From: Adineta vaga
Taxonomy: Eukaryota; Rotifera
NCBI GenBank assembly: GCA_021613535.1
Contig: CP075493.1
Span: forward strand, 6,572,001-6,636,000
Direction of reading: 5' to 3'
DNA length: 64,000 nucleotides
In this document: one piece after another, positions 1-13,413 of the stretch
How positions within the stretch are numbered: position 1 is the first letter of the stretch
Layout: each line of letters begins with the position of its first letter
Notes under the pieces: model-generated
Databases searched by the model: none
The model's input: the letters and a program-made list of their open reading frames with translations, nothing else
What the model was told of the DNA's origin: nothing
Program-made: the position numbers and the translations under genes

Positions 1-274
1 TAGAAGACAGATGATCAGAGTTATTTATATGCAAATATACCTAGTACATAGATTAGTTTGGGAATTCAAATCTCAATACATTACAAGGTCGTTGATCAAA
101 GAGAATATCTACCATCAATATAGAAATAGATTAATAAAATGTTCTTAAGAAATTTAACTCTTTCTCTCTCACTCTCTCTCTCTCTCCTAACAATAGGTTT
201 CACTTAGGATTATTTGAATATATAAAAAAAAGAAGCTGAATTCATATTTTGAACAATATTTATCTTTTCAATAG
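1..274. other. Left edge: probable intron of the sodium channel gene
   Basis: No exon is visible before the splice acceptor at 273-274. The stretch is AT-rich and holds a CT-rich run at about 159-186. It probably lies inside the intron that separates the DI-DII linker exon from exons beyond the window. Confidence 0.5.
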
Positions 275-3200
275 CTCTATCAACCAAAATCTCATATAAA
301 ATATGCACCCATTAATCAAATACCATCCAACATCGAAGATGAAACAACCAGTATTCGTTCAAAAAGTAAGTTTCATTCATGTTATATGAATGGATTTTGT
401 CTTTCAACTAGGAATATCTCACATAGATACATACATTACAAAACTTTGTCACCTAGTTTAAATAGATATTCTATAATTTTCTACGCACATACCCATTTAC
501 ATGTTAGAGTAAGACAAACAAAAAAATTCGTTCATATTATTTTCTTTCATATCTAATCTTAATATCCCTATTGAACCTTATTTATTCTTTCTTTTGTTTT
601 TGCACAACGTCGAAAAGGCATTTATATAGTTTGATTTGATTTCTTATATAAATGCATGTTTGTAGTTTAGTATATGTTTGTTTTCCATTTCGTTACTTAT
701 CTAGAAAAACATACTGTACTGTACAAGGTCAATCATCATATCGATGACCGTGACAGTTCACGTGTTCAGTGTCGTCTACTTTTAACTGCAAATGAGCATG
801 CAAGACAGTTGCAACATCATCCTAAGAAACGTTTGAACATCGTCATTTCAGATATGGATACAAGCAATACATGCGATCGGCCAATGATGAAATTCCTTTT
901 GAATACTTGTTTTGAATGGAATTTTTCTTCACCTTCCTTTCAAAAATTTCAAGTAAGATTCATTCGTAAAGATAGAATTCAATTCTAGAATGTTTGAATT
1001 TTCTAGGCTCTCGTAGCATTTTTCATCTTAGATGCATTTGTTGATTTATTTATCACAATATGTATTATATTGAATACATTTTTTATGGCTCTTGATCAAC
1101 CAGGTCAAAGTGAAAAGATGACATCATTATTGGCGGCGGGAAATTATATTTTCACGGGAATATTTACTACGGAAGCCATTTTGAAAATTATTGCCAAATC
1201 ACCGGCAAAATATTTAAAAGATGGATGGAATGTTTTCGATTTATTTATTGTTACATTAAGTCTTGTAGAATTAGGTTTGGCAAATATCAAAGGTCTTAGT
1301 GTTTTACGATCATTTCGTTTAGTAAGTTTTGAAATTCGTTTTTTATTTGATTTATTAATTTTCTCGATGTAAGTTACGAGTATTTAAACTGGCAAAATCA
1401 TGGCCAACTTTAAATCGTCTTATGTCAATTATTGGAAAAACTATTGGAGCTTTAGGAAATTTAACATTAGTACTTGTTATCATTATTTTCATTTTTGCTG
1501 TTATGGGCATGCAAGTAAGTTTGAAAGAATACGTTTCTTCTTTATTAAATTCTATAATATTAAAGTTGTTTGGTCCACATTATGCAAAAGAATTTTCAAA
1601 AGATATGCCACGATGGAATTTTGTGGATTTCTTTCATGCATTTATGTAAGTTGTATTGATATAGATATATCATTTGCAGAAGAAAAATGAAATTATTTTT
1701 TCAAAGGATTGTATTTCGTGTATTATGTGGTGAGTGGATTGAATCAATGTGGACATGTTTAGCCTGTGCTGGTTGGCCTTGTGTACCATTTTTTCTTTTC
1801 ACATTTGTTATTGGTAATCTTGTGGTATGTAGATATCATTTTTTCCATTGATGAACAATGAGCTTTTGAATTGTGTTGAATGGATGTATTCTTCTTAGGT
1901 CTTGAATTTATTTTTGGCTCTTCTACTTGCATCATTTGGTTCAAATGTTCTTGCTGAGCGAGAAAAAGAAGATGATGATAATAAAATTGGTGAAGCTATT
2001 GATCGTATTCAACGATGTTTTCGGTTTTTACTTCGTTTCATAATACAATTGTTTTTTGGAAGAAGACAAGAGAAGTCCACCATGATCGAAAGTAACACTA
2101 CGGAAACGATTTATATTAATCAAGTTTGTTAACAAACTACAACTGTTTTTCTTCCGTTCATCTCCTTACATATTCATTTTTTAGTCTCTGGCTGGTACAG
2201 ATCACTCAATAAATCATCTTTCTTTATCAACATCCATCGATATTGACAATTCAAAGAATAATCTAAATGGTTTATCAATTCTAACTCGACAAAGCGAAGA
2301 TATAGAAATGACATCTTTAAATAGAAGAACAACAGCTAATCCTACGTCAATGAGTCCTTTAACCTACCAAAATCTTCATATGCCACCAGAATGTTGTCCA
2401 AGAATGATTTCGAAATATTTTGATGCTTGTAAATATATCATACCAGAAAATATTCAACGGCGTTGGACTTTTCTTCGAAGTCGAGCACATCGTTTAGTTG
2501 AACATCGATTTTTTGAATGGTTGATTATTGGTAGTATTTTAGCAAGTAGTACTACTCTTGTAAGTCACTCAATCTGTTAATAATGAGCGAAACTTAATTG
2601 GTTTTTTTTTAATCTCTCATAGGCATTAGAAGATATTAATACGCGACAACAACCGACATTTTCAGCAATATTACATTTTTTTGATAAAGTTTTTACGATT
2701 ATATTTACAGCTGAGTTAGTTTTAAAATGGTTTGCATACGGAATAAAAAATTATTTTACAAATGGTTGGAATTGGTTAGATTTTCTTATTGTTGTTGTTA
2801 GTGTTCTTGGAACATTACTTGATGCATTAGGTGTAGCTGATATTCCTGCATTTAAATCAATGAGAACATTACGAGCTTTAAGACCTTTAAAGGCACTTTC
2901 AAGATTTGAAGGAATTCGAGTATGACAATTTCGAATTATTGATTTTATTTTTCATATACTTCTTTATCAATCTAGGTTGTTGTCAATGCATTAATTGGTG
3001 CCATTCCGTCCATATTTAATGTTTTATTAGTATGTCTTGTCTTTTGGTTGATTTTTTCTATCATGGGTGTACAATTATTTGGTGGAAAATTCTATAAATG
3101 TGTCTATGTTGATACACATGATCGAGTTGCTCTATCGGAAAATGTAACGAATAAAGTCGATTGTATACAAAAAAATTTTACATGGGAAAATTCTCGAGTC

Positions 3201-5686
3201 AATTTCGATAATGTTATCAATGGTTATTTAGCTTTATTTCAAGTTGTAAGTGAAAAATTTGCATTGTTTTTTGTTTTTGTTTAACAAAACTGATACAATA
3301 ATCATTTGAATATAAAATTCTAGTGAATAATTGATTTTGTGTTCTTTTTAGGCAACATTTAAAGGATGGATTGAAATAATGGCTGATGCAGCCGATTCAA
3401 AAGACGTATATTTCTCCTCTCTCTCTCTCAACATGTACAAAGTTCTTTTCTTTAGCCTGATGTTCAACCAGAACATGAAGCTAGTGTTTATCTTCTTGTC
3501 TATTTCGTTTTCTTCATTATATTTGGCTCATTTTTTACATTGAATCTTTTCATTGGTGTTGTTATCGATAATTTTAATCAGCAGAAACGAAAAGTAATCA
3601 GACGATATATTCTAAATTAAATCAAAATAACAACAACAACAACAAAAAATCTTTTTTTATCTATTTCAGTTAGGTACTGGTGGTTCAATAGAAATGTTTA
3701 TGACGGATGATCAAAAGAAATATTATAATGCAATGAAAAAAATGGGAAATAAAAAGCCAACAAAAGCATTACCAAGACCACGAGTACGAAATCTTGAAAA
3801 TCAACATTTAATCGTTTGATCTTGAATTTCTTTTCAGATTACTATTGCAAGATTTTTTTTTGATTTAACAACCAATCAAAAATTTGATATATTCATTATG
3901 ATATGTATTTTTCTCAATATGATTTGTATGTGTTTGGAATATGATGGACAAAGTGATGCATATGGACGAGTTTTAGGTTATATCAATAATTTTTTTGTTG
4001 CAATGTAAAGAAGAAGAATTTTCTAACGATTTTGTCATTTTTTTCTCTTCATTTTTTCAATTAGATTTACAATTGAATGTGGAATGAAATTATTTGCATT
4101 ACATTATAAGTATTTTACAATCCCCTGGAATGTTTTTGATTTTATCATTGTTATTGCATCAATTCTTGGTATGATTTTCTTGTTCTCTTTCTTAATTGAA
4201 GTACTCGAGTACTAATTTAGTCATGATATTTGAAAAAGGTTTGATTCTGTTTTTGATTGAAGCATTCTTTCTTGCATAATTGTAGTTTTATATGTACTTC
4301 TTGTTTATTCATTTTCTTTTATACCATTTTTGATCTAATTGAAGAATAGAAGTAAGCTTGAGAAAGATTTTTGTTTAGGTCAAGCATTGGGAAAATTAAT
4401 GGAAAATTTCTTAGTTCAACCAACTGTATTACGTGTGGTACGAGTTGCACGTGTTGGTCGAGTTTTACGTTTAGTTAAAGGTATGCAATTTTCTTCATTA
4501 GAAAGTTTACATCATTTCAATATTTGCATTTTAAGGAGCCAAAGGAATTCGTACATTACTTTTTGCTTTAGCTGTTTCTATGCCAGCTTTATTCAATATC
4601 GGTCTTCTTCTTTTTCTCGTCATGTTTATTTATTCAATATTTGGTATGTCATTTTTTGCGTATGTAAGAAAATCTGCAGGTGTTACAGAAATATTCAATT
4701 TTGAAACATTTCCCAATTCTTTAATTATCCTTTTTCAAATGTGTACAACTGCTGGATGGTCCGGCGTTTTACAAGCATTAACAAATGATAAACCACCGGA
4801 CTGTGATCCGACACTTAAACTACCATCACATCGAGGTGATTGTGGAAGTACTGCAATTGCTATTCCATTTCTAGTGACATATCTAATCATTAGTTCTCTT
4901 GTTGTGGTAAGATATTGACGAATTTTATTCATTTTATTCTTCTCTAATGATTTAGGTTAATATGTATATCGCGGTTATACTTGAAAATTTCTCTCAAGCT
5001 CAAGAAGATGTACAACAAGTGAGTACTTCATATTGATGTCATTACTTCAATGTATTGTACAATAAATTTATGTCTAGGGATTAACCGATGATGATTATGA
5101 TATGTATTATGAAAAATGGCAATATTTGGATCCATCAGGTTCACAATTTATTCGTTATGATCAATTATCTGATTTTGTCGATGGATTAGAACCACCATTA
5201 CGTATACCTAAACCAAATCAATTATTACTTGTTGCAATGGATTTACCTATCTCTGAAGATGATCGAATGCATTGCGTTGATATTCTTGATGGTTTAACAA
5301 AATATTTTCTCGGCACATTAAGTGTTTCTGAACTAGGTACAGAAGCCAATGCTTCGATTAATATCAAGAAAGATCGTCCCAAAGATTATCGACCTACGAC
5401 AACAACATTACAACGTCAACGAGAAACCTATTTAAGTCGACTTGGTTTACGAGGATTTCGAGCAAATGTTACACAATGTCGAGTAAAACGACAAAGTCGT
5501 GAACCAATTCTTGAACGAGTGACTATCGATGAACTCATTGATCTAGATGATTTAGGAACACCAACATCAATTGTATCGCGTCGAAGTAAAAATTCAATAA
5601 GAGATTCAACATCGAATATCGTTACTAAACAAGAACATGAAAGGACTCTTTCCAATGCATCATCAATAAGTTCACTTGATAGATAA
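275..5686 (+). CDS. Voltage-gated sodium channel alpha subunit (Nav1 type), 5' partial
   Basis: Pore-forming channel carrying sodium current in excitable membranes. Nineteen exons with GT-AG borders keep one frame: 275-365, 705-952, 1007-1321, 1374-1514, 1566-1645, 1707-1824, 1899-2123, 2185-2559, 2623-2919, 2976-3245, 3352-3405, 3456-3593, 3670-3783, 3838-4004, 4065-4168, 4379-4480, 4536-4906, 4956-5018 and 5078-5686. Domain II spans about 1007-2000, domain III about 2500-3593, domain IV about 3838-5018; domain I is off the window. Selectivity-filter residues are E in CGEWIE (DII), K in TFKGW (DIII) and A in TTAGW (DIV), the Na-selective EKA part of DEKA. S4 segments carry regular arginines, for example [18 protein letters not shown]. 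The DIII-DIV linker has the inactivation motif as MFM. The C-terminal tail from 5078 resembles the Nav EF-hand-like region. Short exons and introns are typical of the window. Identity is very secure; the N-terminal third is missing only because of the window edge. Confidence 0.95.
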
Positions 5687-8393
5687 TCATTTTGTTGATG
5701 CAATTATTTATACAAAATATTTATTGAATATTTTTTTTCTCTCTCTCTCTCGTTCTCTTTTAGACTAGGCTTGTTTGTGATATAATAAATTATCGTCTAA
5801 GCAAAATACTTATATAACTAGTTAACTTTCGTATCTGATGATTGTTGGGAAAAGACTGGAAATCTGGCAAATAATAAATATGTTCATATTGTTTTATTGA
5901 TGATAGCGTTCTTGAATTAACATTTATCGTTCTCCAGAGGATTCTGATCAATGAATTTGTTGATGCAAAAAATTAGTTTCCATGTTATAAAACAGCTCAA
6001 TAAGACAGATTCTTTCGTAGACATCCATTGTGTTGATCAAGGTTATGTAATGCAGACATCGATGAAAAACGAATCCCTTCGAGGCATAGTCTGTTAATCT
6101 ACTTCAGTGAAATAGTTATATCGCAGAAATATGTATTAAATCTAAAAACAACTTAGTTTTTTCATATAATCTTTATGATAATGTATGAGAACTACCAAAC
6201 ATTGTCATTATAAGATATGCTTTGATATTCACGGGTAAAGCGAATGGTCAAGAACTTTTGATTCGATTTTCTACATATCGTTCTGCTCGATCAAATGAGA
6301 TTAAATGAATCGAAACGAATAGATATTCTCATTAGAATACTTAATCTTCCATAGAAGAGAATTATTAATATAGATATCGACTGTTGAACAGTATTTTCGT
6401 GAATAAATGCTATAAAAGTTAATCTATTCAATTAATTTAAACTTTTGATGTTTTCTTAACACGCACATTTCCTATTCAAAAGTTGTCATCAACAATCATA
6501 GTCACTTTTTTTCTCTCTTCATATTACCATTGCATGTATGTATAGGATGATAAATGATTTCTCTATTTAACTTGATATTATCCATAAGTGATCCACCTAC
6601 ATTTCAAAGTGTAATAATTCACTTTTCGATTATGTGTGAAAAATATGCTTTTCTCTTCTAACAAAATTCAACTGACAGCCGACATATAATCATTAGACAA
6701 TGTGAGAAGATGAAAAGAGCGCACACTATTTTTCAGGTGTGTAATCGTCATTATCATCATTTGATGGTGGTGGTGGTGGTGGTGATGATGATCAGACATA
6801 CATATGTGTATGTCTATAAATGAGAACGATATGCATCATTTTCAGTTAACTTCATATCGTATTGATGTAAGTTGATATCTGTATACATTTGTAAACATTC
6901 ATTTTAAATCGACGAAAAGGTTGGATTAAGAAGAGAAAATAAACGTTCGTTTGTAATGATTGAAAGTAATATGAAACATATTCAAAGTAGTTTTTTTTCT
7001 TCTTTCTCATCAAATGTCTGTATACATATAGAAATGGTATTAGTGAAGGTAAATTGAACCATAAGCACATCGAATGATTTGTATCTGTCTTACCTTTTTC
7101 TAGATGTCATGTATGTAAATTTTGTCGTATATTTCGTATACACATCCTTCATGCATTGTTTGACACATAGTGTTTTAATAATATTAGTTTTTCTTTTGCT
7201 TTTCATTTATGGGTGTGAAAGAAAAATGAAAATGAATAATAATATCAATACTCACTAATTGTTATTCTTGATATATGTATTTATAAAATTCAATTTATGA
7301 TCTCATTAGATAAAGAGATTCTATCGCAAAAGAAATGGGAGTTTTTTTTCTCTCTCTCTCTCTCGATTTCTTTTCGTAAGAATAATAATGAATAACAAGC
7401 ACATCCACACGTTTTCTATGATGTAATAACTATGATTCTTGCCTTTTCAATATGCACGCATGTTCTATCAGACAAGAGTATCAAAATTCTCGAGAGAATT
7501 GATAAGAAATATTTTGTCTGTTTGTTTATTTATTGACAATAAACGGCTTTTTCTTCTTCTCCATCTTATCAAAAATCGACTTCACACGATATGAAGAGAA
7601 AAAAAGACGAGAAGATAATTATCCGGTCATGACCCTGTAACTTGAAAGAGGAGACTTATTCCGATTTCATTATACTCATAGAATAATGATGACACTAATG
7701 ACGATTAACATTTTAAAGAAGACAGGTATTTGATTGAAATCGATGGAGTTATGAAACACGCATCATCATCATCATAAATGATGACTAGCCTAAATGTATA
7801 TGTTCTCTTTTTGCTCTCTCTTCCTCTTGAGAGCCATTTGTCTGACGGACAACAATCATGCCGAGATTTCGCCCGATAGAATGATAGTTCATCTATTTAT
7901 CCATTCACACTTTTTTGCATGAATTCATACAATTATTAATGAATACTAACAAGGCGTTTCCCATGAATAGGTTTTCTTTTCTCTTTCTCGCTCTTGTTTC
8001 CATATGCAGGTGTAATCGCGTGTTCTACTTTATGAACATATGCACATACACACATCTATTGTGTCGTCGAAATGAACGGCTAAGATTGATCTAATTGATC
8101 GTATATACATTTTCTCATTAGGACATCATACTGTGCCAAGATAATTATGCTTTCTTCTTTCTTTCTTAAAGACAGATGAGATTCGACAATTTGACTGTCA
8201 ATGATGGTGCTAGTGATTGTAGTTGAAGAAAGAAGGTAATCTATCACTCTCCGTCTCTCGTTCTATTGCTGTCAACCATTGGGCGTTAACGAGAAAGAGA
8301 AAAGAGAATGAGAGAGAACGAGAGACATAGAGAAGAATACATATAATTCTTTCTCATTCTTCTTGTTGTCTGTTCATTCACCATCATTTCTCG
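5687..8393. other. Intergenic spacer, no gene seen
   Basis: About 2.7 kb between the sodium channel stop and the cadherin start. All frames are broken into short unconvincing ORFs. It contains CT microsatellites near 5739-5751 and 7350-7365 and a TGG/GAT repeat near 6765-6790. It presumably holds the sodium channel 3' UTR and the cadherin promoter, but no specific signal can be named. Confidence 0.6.
6765..6790 (+). repeat. TGG/GAT trinucleotide microsatellite
   Basis: About six TGG units followed directly by GAT units, lying in noncoding sequence with no reading frame around it. Confidence 0.8.
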
Positions 8394-10559
8394 ATGATCA
8401 TGCATCTATTCAACATATTCTTTCTACTTCTACCAGCATTGATTCAATCTCGTCAACATGAAATCTCTTTAAATGAAGAAACACCACTTGGAACTATCAT
8501 ATTTGATTTAAATACTCTCTCATCATCATCATCTATTACCTATCAATTACTAGAAAGTTCATCTTTACTTGCATTTAATTCTTCAACAAATCTTATTTCA
8601 ATAGCAAAACGTATCGATCGTGATACTCTATGTCCAAATGATGATACATGTTCAAAATGTCAATTAACAATTAAATTCTATGATATGTTTTATTATGACA
8701 TACTTTTACTTATATTTAATATCAATGATATTAATGATAATCCACCAATCTTTAGTTCAAATACTTATTCCATATCTTTAACAGAAAATAATATTCCAGG
8801 TATAAAAATTCGTTTATCTAAAGCTGAAGATATTGATTGTTCAATGAATGGTGTACAATTATATGAACTAACGTATGTTCTTCATGGTCATGTCATGATT
8901 TCATCAATAAATCTACTTTTAAAACATCAAAATCAAACAAAATATCAACCATTTTATTTATCCTATGATTCCAATACGGATCTATATCTGATTATCAATC
9001 AAACACTTGATCGAGAATTACAAAATGAATATATATTTACTATAACAGCAAATGATTATTCTCATACAATATCATCAAAATTAACGTTAACAGTTTTAGA
9101 TGTTAATGATCATATTGCACGATTTTCTCAATCAATCTATTCTGTTAATATGTCTTATTCAACAAGTCCGGGAACGATTCTCTTGAAATTAACTGCATAT
9201 GATCCTGATCTAGAACAAAATGCTCGAATTTTTTATTCGTTATTAAGTATTGATGGTACAACAAATAAGAATGATCTCTTTCAAATTAATTCTCATACAG
9301 GTGAATTACGTTTAATTTCGAATTTAACTCATCTGGAATCGAAACGTATTTTTAAATTAATTATTGGCGCATCGGATGGTTCTAATCATGCCATACCAGC
9401 ATTAACAACTGTATATATAAACATTATTCAACAATCGATTATAACAATAACATTCGGTTCAAATCGAATCTCTTCAAATGGTTCAGAAGTTTTTATTGAA
9501 GAAAATTTACCTAATTCAACATTTATTGCTTATATAACATCTGATAAAACTCTTCAAGTATTACCTGAAGGTAATTCTCAAGGTTTTTACATACAAAAAT
9601 TATCGGATAATTCAATTACATTATTAACTGATCGAAATTATGATCGAGAATTACATTCATTCTACAATGTTTCAATACGTAGTGGAGATAATGAACGAAA
9701 TTTTCGAATTATTGTGACGGATATTAATGATTGTCGACCGACATGGAATACTTCATTATTGAATATTAATGTTGAATCATATTTGATGATTTTGACATTG
9801 AATGCGACTGATAATGATGAAGGTCAAAATGGTAAAGTTGGATATCGTAAAAAAGGTTCTTTTTGGCCTGAATGGATTGATTTAATTGATAACCAATTAA
9901 TAATTAATTGTACAAATCAAACAGATAATCATTGTTGGAATCATTTATTAAATGAAGAAGTTTATATTGATGTTGAAGCTTTTGATTATGGTCAACCAGC
10001 ATTATCTTCACTAATGAAAATACGTTTATATCGAAGTTCAACTCGATTAATGTTTATGAAATATGAATATATGATTGTTAGTATTGCAAGTTTATTAGGT
10101 ATTCTATTTGTTTTATCGATGATATGTATTTGCATCTGTTGTCGACGAAGACAAACGAAAAAAAATATTGAAATCATGGATGATAATAGTACGAAACAAA
10201 AAATCATTCAGACATCATCGTCCGAACAAAGTTCATCGGCTGGTTCACTTTACGGATCAGAAAAATCGGATAATATTACACTCGAAACAGCAACGAGTTG
10301 TCATTTAGTAAGTGAAATCAATCATGACCGAAAAAAAAACTAATCAATTTCTTTTCTTTTCTATTAGGATATGTTTTTATTTTCTCCAAAACGTGCAGCA
10401 ACAATGACAGATTCACCATATCCATATACATTTCTGAATAAATCACTAAATCCAACAGATACTTTAACCAATAAATTATTTCATTCAATTCAAACTGATC
10501 TTTCATTATTAACTGATTCGAAACCAGATGTTTTGACTAATCGTGGTACTTATGTTTAA
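8394..10559 (+). CDS. Single-pass cadherin / protocadherin-like protein
   Basis: Calcium-dependent adhesion-type receptor. Coding join 8394-10307 and 10368-10559 (intron 60 bases, phase 0) gives 701 residues. The ATG at 8394 begins a hydrophobic signal peptide (MIMHLFNIFFLLLPALIQS). The ectodomain has roughly four to five divergent cadherin repeats. Calcium-binding motifs include NDINDNPP near residue 110, LDVNDH near 240, DPDLEQNA near 265, two DREL motifs and TDINDC near 450. A transmembrane helix lies at about residues 558-583 (start YMIVSIASLLGILF) and is followed by CCRRR. The cytoplasmic tail of about 115 residues is rich in Ser and Thr, and I see no catenin-binding motif. It is shorter than most protocadherins. 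The family call is firm; the subfamily cannot be set from the sequence. Confidence 0.88.
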
Positions 10560-13413
10560 TTGTTATTTTTTTCTGTTCCTTTTTATTTATTTGATGTTGT
10601 AAGATCTGTGCTCTTTTCGATTTCTTAATGTAATAAGGCTTGATATGGTGATAATTTCAACAAGAACTGCCTCTGTATACTTATATAAATATTTATAAGA
10701 AAAGAAATTACATCAGTTAGTTTAAGAAAGGGTCAAGGCATCTGTTTGGCATTCAATATATTTTCGTTTCTCTACTTGTTCTTTTTGATTTCTTTCTCAA
10801 CTTGATGAAATTTGTGTGAAGTTGTCTGTCTATGTTCATTTGACTGTATATATGGCTTATCCCTGAAAATGACGGATGAGCATTGAACGACAGACATCAA
10901 TTCTGCTCTATCGATTATCTTGACATAGTCTGGCTAACAATAATAGATATAACTTGCGAAGAAGAAGAAGAAGAAAAAGAAGAAAGTGTTATTGCGTAAA
11001 GAAAATATATAGATTTTCTTTTGGTAAACCAACTGATTGCATAAGATATACACATGTATATCTGACATTCTTTGTCTTTCGTTGTCTTCTTAGGTCAAAG
11101 GAAATCATTTTCTATTCATGCTGAGTTTTCTTCTTAGAACGATAACCGATCGTTATTGTTGATGATAAATTTCATGAATCACAAACTATTTATTTTCCGC
11201 ATCATGCTTGAATGGCAAAGTGTATATATTTCATGTCATGGGAAGATATGCCCCATGCTGTTCCTAATTGTAGAATTTGAAAAATCTTTGACAACGATAT
11301 ATCAATGTTTCATCCTTTTCTTTTTTTTTGGTCATAGCGGCAACTTCGCACGCATCATTATCTCATCAGACTGACCATTCATTCACGTGCTTGGACACTT
11401 TCTTCCGATTAGATTCACCCTATAGCATTCTTTTCAATAGACATCAAGTGAATGCTGATCTTATTGGCATCTGTCCGCACTTTTTTCTATGTGTTGTTAT
11501 TTCGAGAAACTTCCAACTGAGATCTGATTAAATGAGCATACCAACAGCTGCACAATCAAATGTTGTTAATAGGAATCTACAATTTGATTATATATCTCAT
11601 GAAACGAAAGGATAATAAAATAGAGAACTAACATGCGTTTCGATATACACATGAGACCATAGAAATATTTCCTATGATGATCAATTAGACAGACAAGACG
11701 AAAGAATGTGCTTCCTTTTTAATGGACAGCAAGTATTGTATAGTTGGAGGGCAACAAATGTTGTCTTGAGATATGATCATTGAGAAAGAAAAAGAAAGTA
11801 AGATTAAATTGTCGTTAGTTAAACTTTCATGATCGCCTTCAGGCTAATCAAACTTCACCGGAACTATAATCTTCTTTCGACTCGAGTGATGTCTATAGGA
11901 TAGTATGAACTAGAAGAAGAAGGCGATAGTAATTAGTTATAATTAGCTGAAAATGTTATTTGTTGAATCAGTTGTTCGATTCGATGATGTACATCTGTTT
12001 CATAAAAGAATGTTCACTTGTTCAGTAATATCATTGTCATATTCAGGGTAATCCATAGGACAACAGTTGTTCAATATTCGTCAATCGACAAATGAAGATA
12101 TAAGTTCAAAGACAGCTGATGATGTAATAGAAAAATTCAATTATTTATACTTCACGGCGTCGATATTGGAGTATCGATGTCTTGAAGAGAATGACAAGTA
12201 ATTTGAATAATCAACAATGTATATATCTGTCGATTGATGATTAAAGAAACGACAACTTGTTTAATCCACTTTGAAATCTGAAAGCGACATAGAAGATGTG
12301 AGAGAAACGGAAAGCAAAGAAGAAAAAGAATCTCATCAAACATAATCTGATATGATTGCATGTTTATAATGAATTTTCTAACGAATTGAATCGTGTCTAT
12401 TATCAGTAAATCAATCTCGATAAACAAATGAGATCATTTGAATATTTTTTCGATCGTGAATTGACCGATTAGGAAAAAAAATGGTATGTAATAAAAATGT
12501 TGATTATCTGATCGAATCATTTATTATTCTCTCGATGTAACACTTCAATTGATGAAGTGAGTAACGGTCAAGCGAGTGTGAAAATTATCGTTGAATAATT
12601 GTTGATGAGATGAAGTTTGTTGAAGAGTTTAATCGATGGTACTCACAATGTGATCTCCTAGAGAGAGAATCGAACATAGTTATGATAAAAACAAATCTAC
12701 TTAAGTCTATCAAATATGGAAAGAATTGACCACATATTGTGATAAGATTTTCTTTGATCTGAATATTGAAATAAGTGGTAAATTTTTTAGAAAATATCAC
12801 CTTAGATTATCAAAGTAGATTCTACTGATTGCTTCGTCATAACATTGATAAATATGGATATGAAATGAAAGAATAATAAAATATATATGATGTTCAACAT
12901 ATTTTTCAAGTACGTAAATTATATAACAGTATCAACAAAATAATTGAAATGTAACATTATTTTGTCAGTATTCGACACGTCAATCATCGGTAAAAACGTT
13001 TGTTCACAATCAACTGTCAGTATTCGTTTGTGTTGCTATCATCACCTTCTGTTTGATCACATTTTCGAATTCATCAGTGAAGATTACGCAAAGAAAAACA
13101 GAATGCTCAATTAAATAGAAAAGATATCAATAACATATGTCTACTGTACTATAGTATAGGTATCAGAAGAGAATTCACATTTGTTTAATGAGTTTTCGTT
13201 CAAGTAGAATATTCTTGAGAGTCTGCATATATATAGAAAAGAAGGATGATTTCGATCATTGAATGTAATGCCGTCAGCTGGACAGAAGTCATCATTACTT
13301 TGGTCGATTCACTTTTGTAAAATTACACAGATGGTTCGCTCACGGTGCATTTTATATTAAGAAAATGTTCTGATTTATTTATGTTAAAAAAGATCTCACA
13401 CATTGAATATATT
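10560..13413. other. Intergenic spacer, no gene seen
   Basis: About 2.85 kb between the cadherin stop and the 3' end of the PqqB-like gene on the other strand. It holds a GAA-rich run near 10960-10984. The open frames are short, AT-driven and without recognisable domains. I find nothing else. Confidence 0.6.

Noticed and set aside
4170-4378. Extra microexon in the sodium channel between domain IV S3 and S4
   Set aside because: The acceptor at 4377-4378 joins the exon ending at 4168 directly in phase and gives normal S3-S4 sequence.
10371-10559. Separate small gene after the cadherin
   Set aside because: It joins in phase to the cadherin exon ending at 10307 through a 60-base intron and is its last exon.
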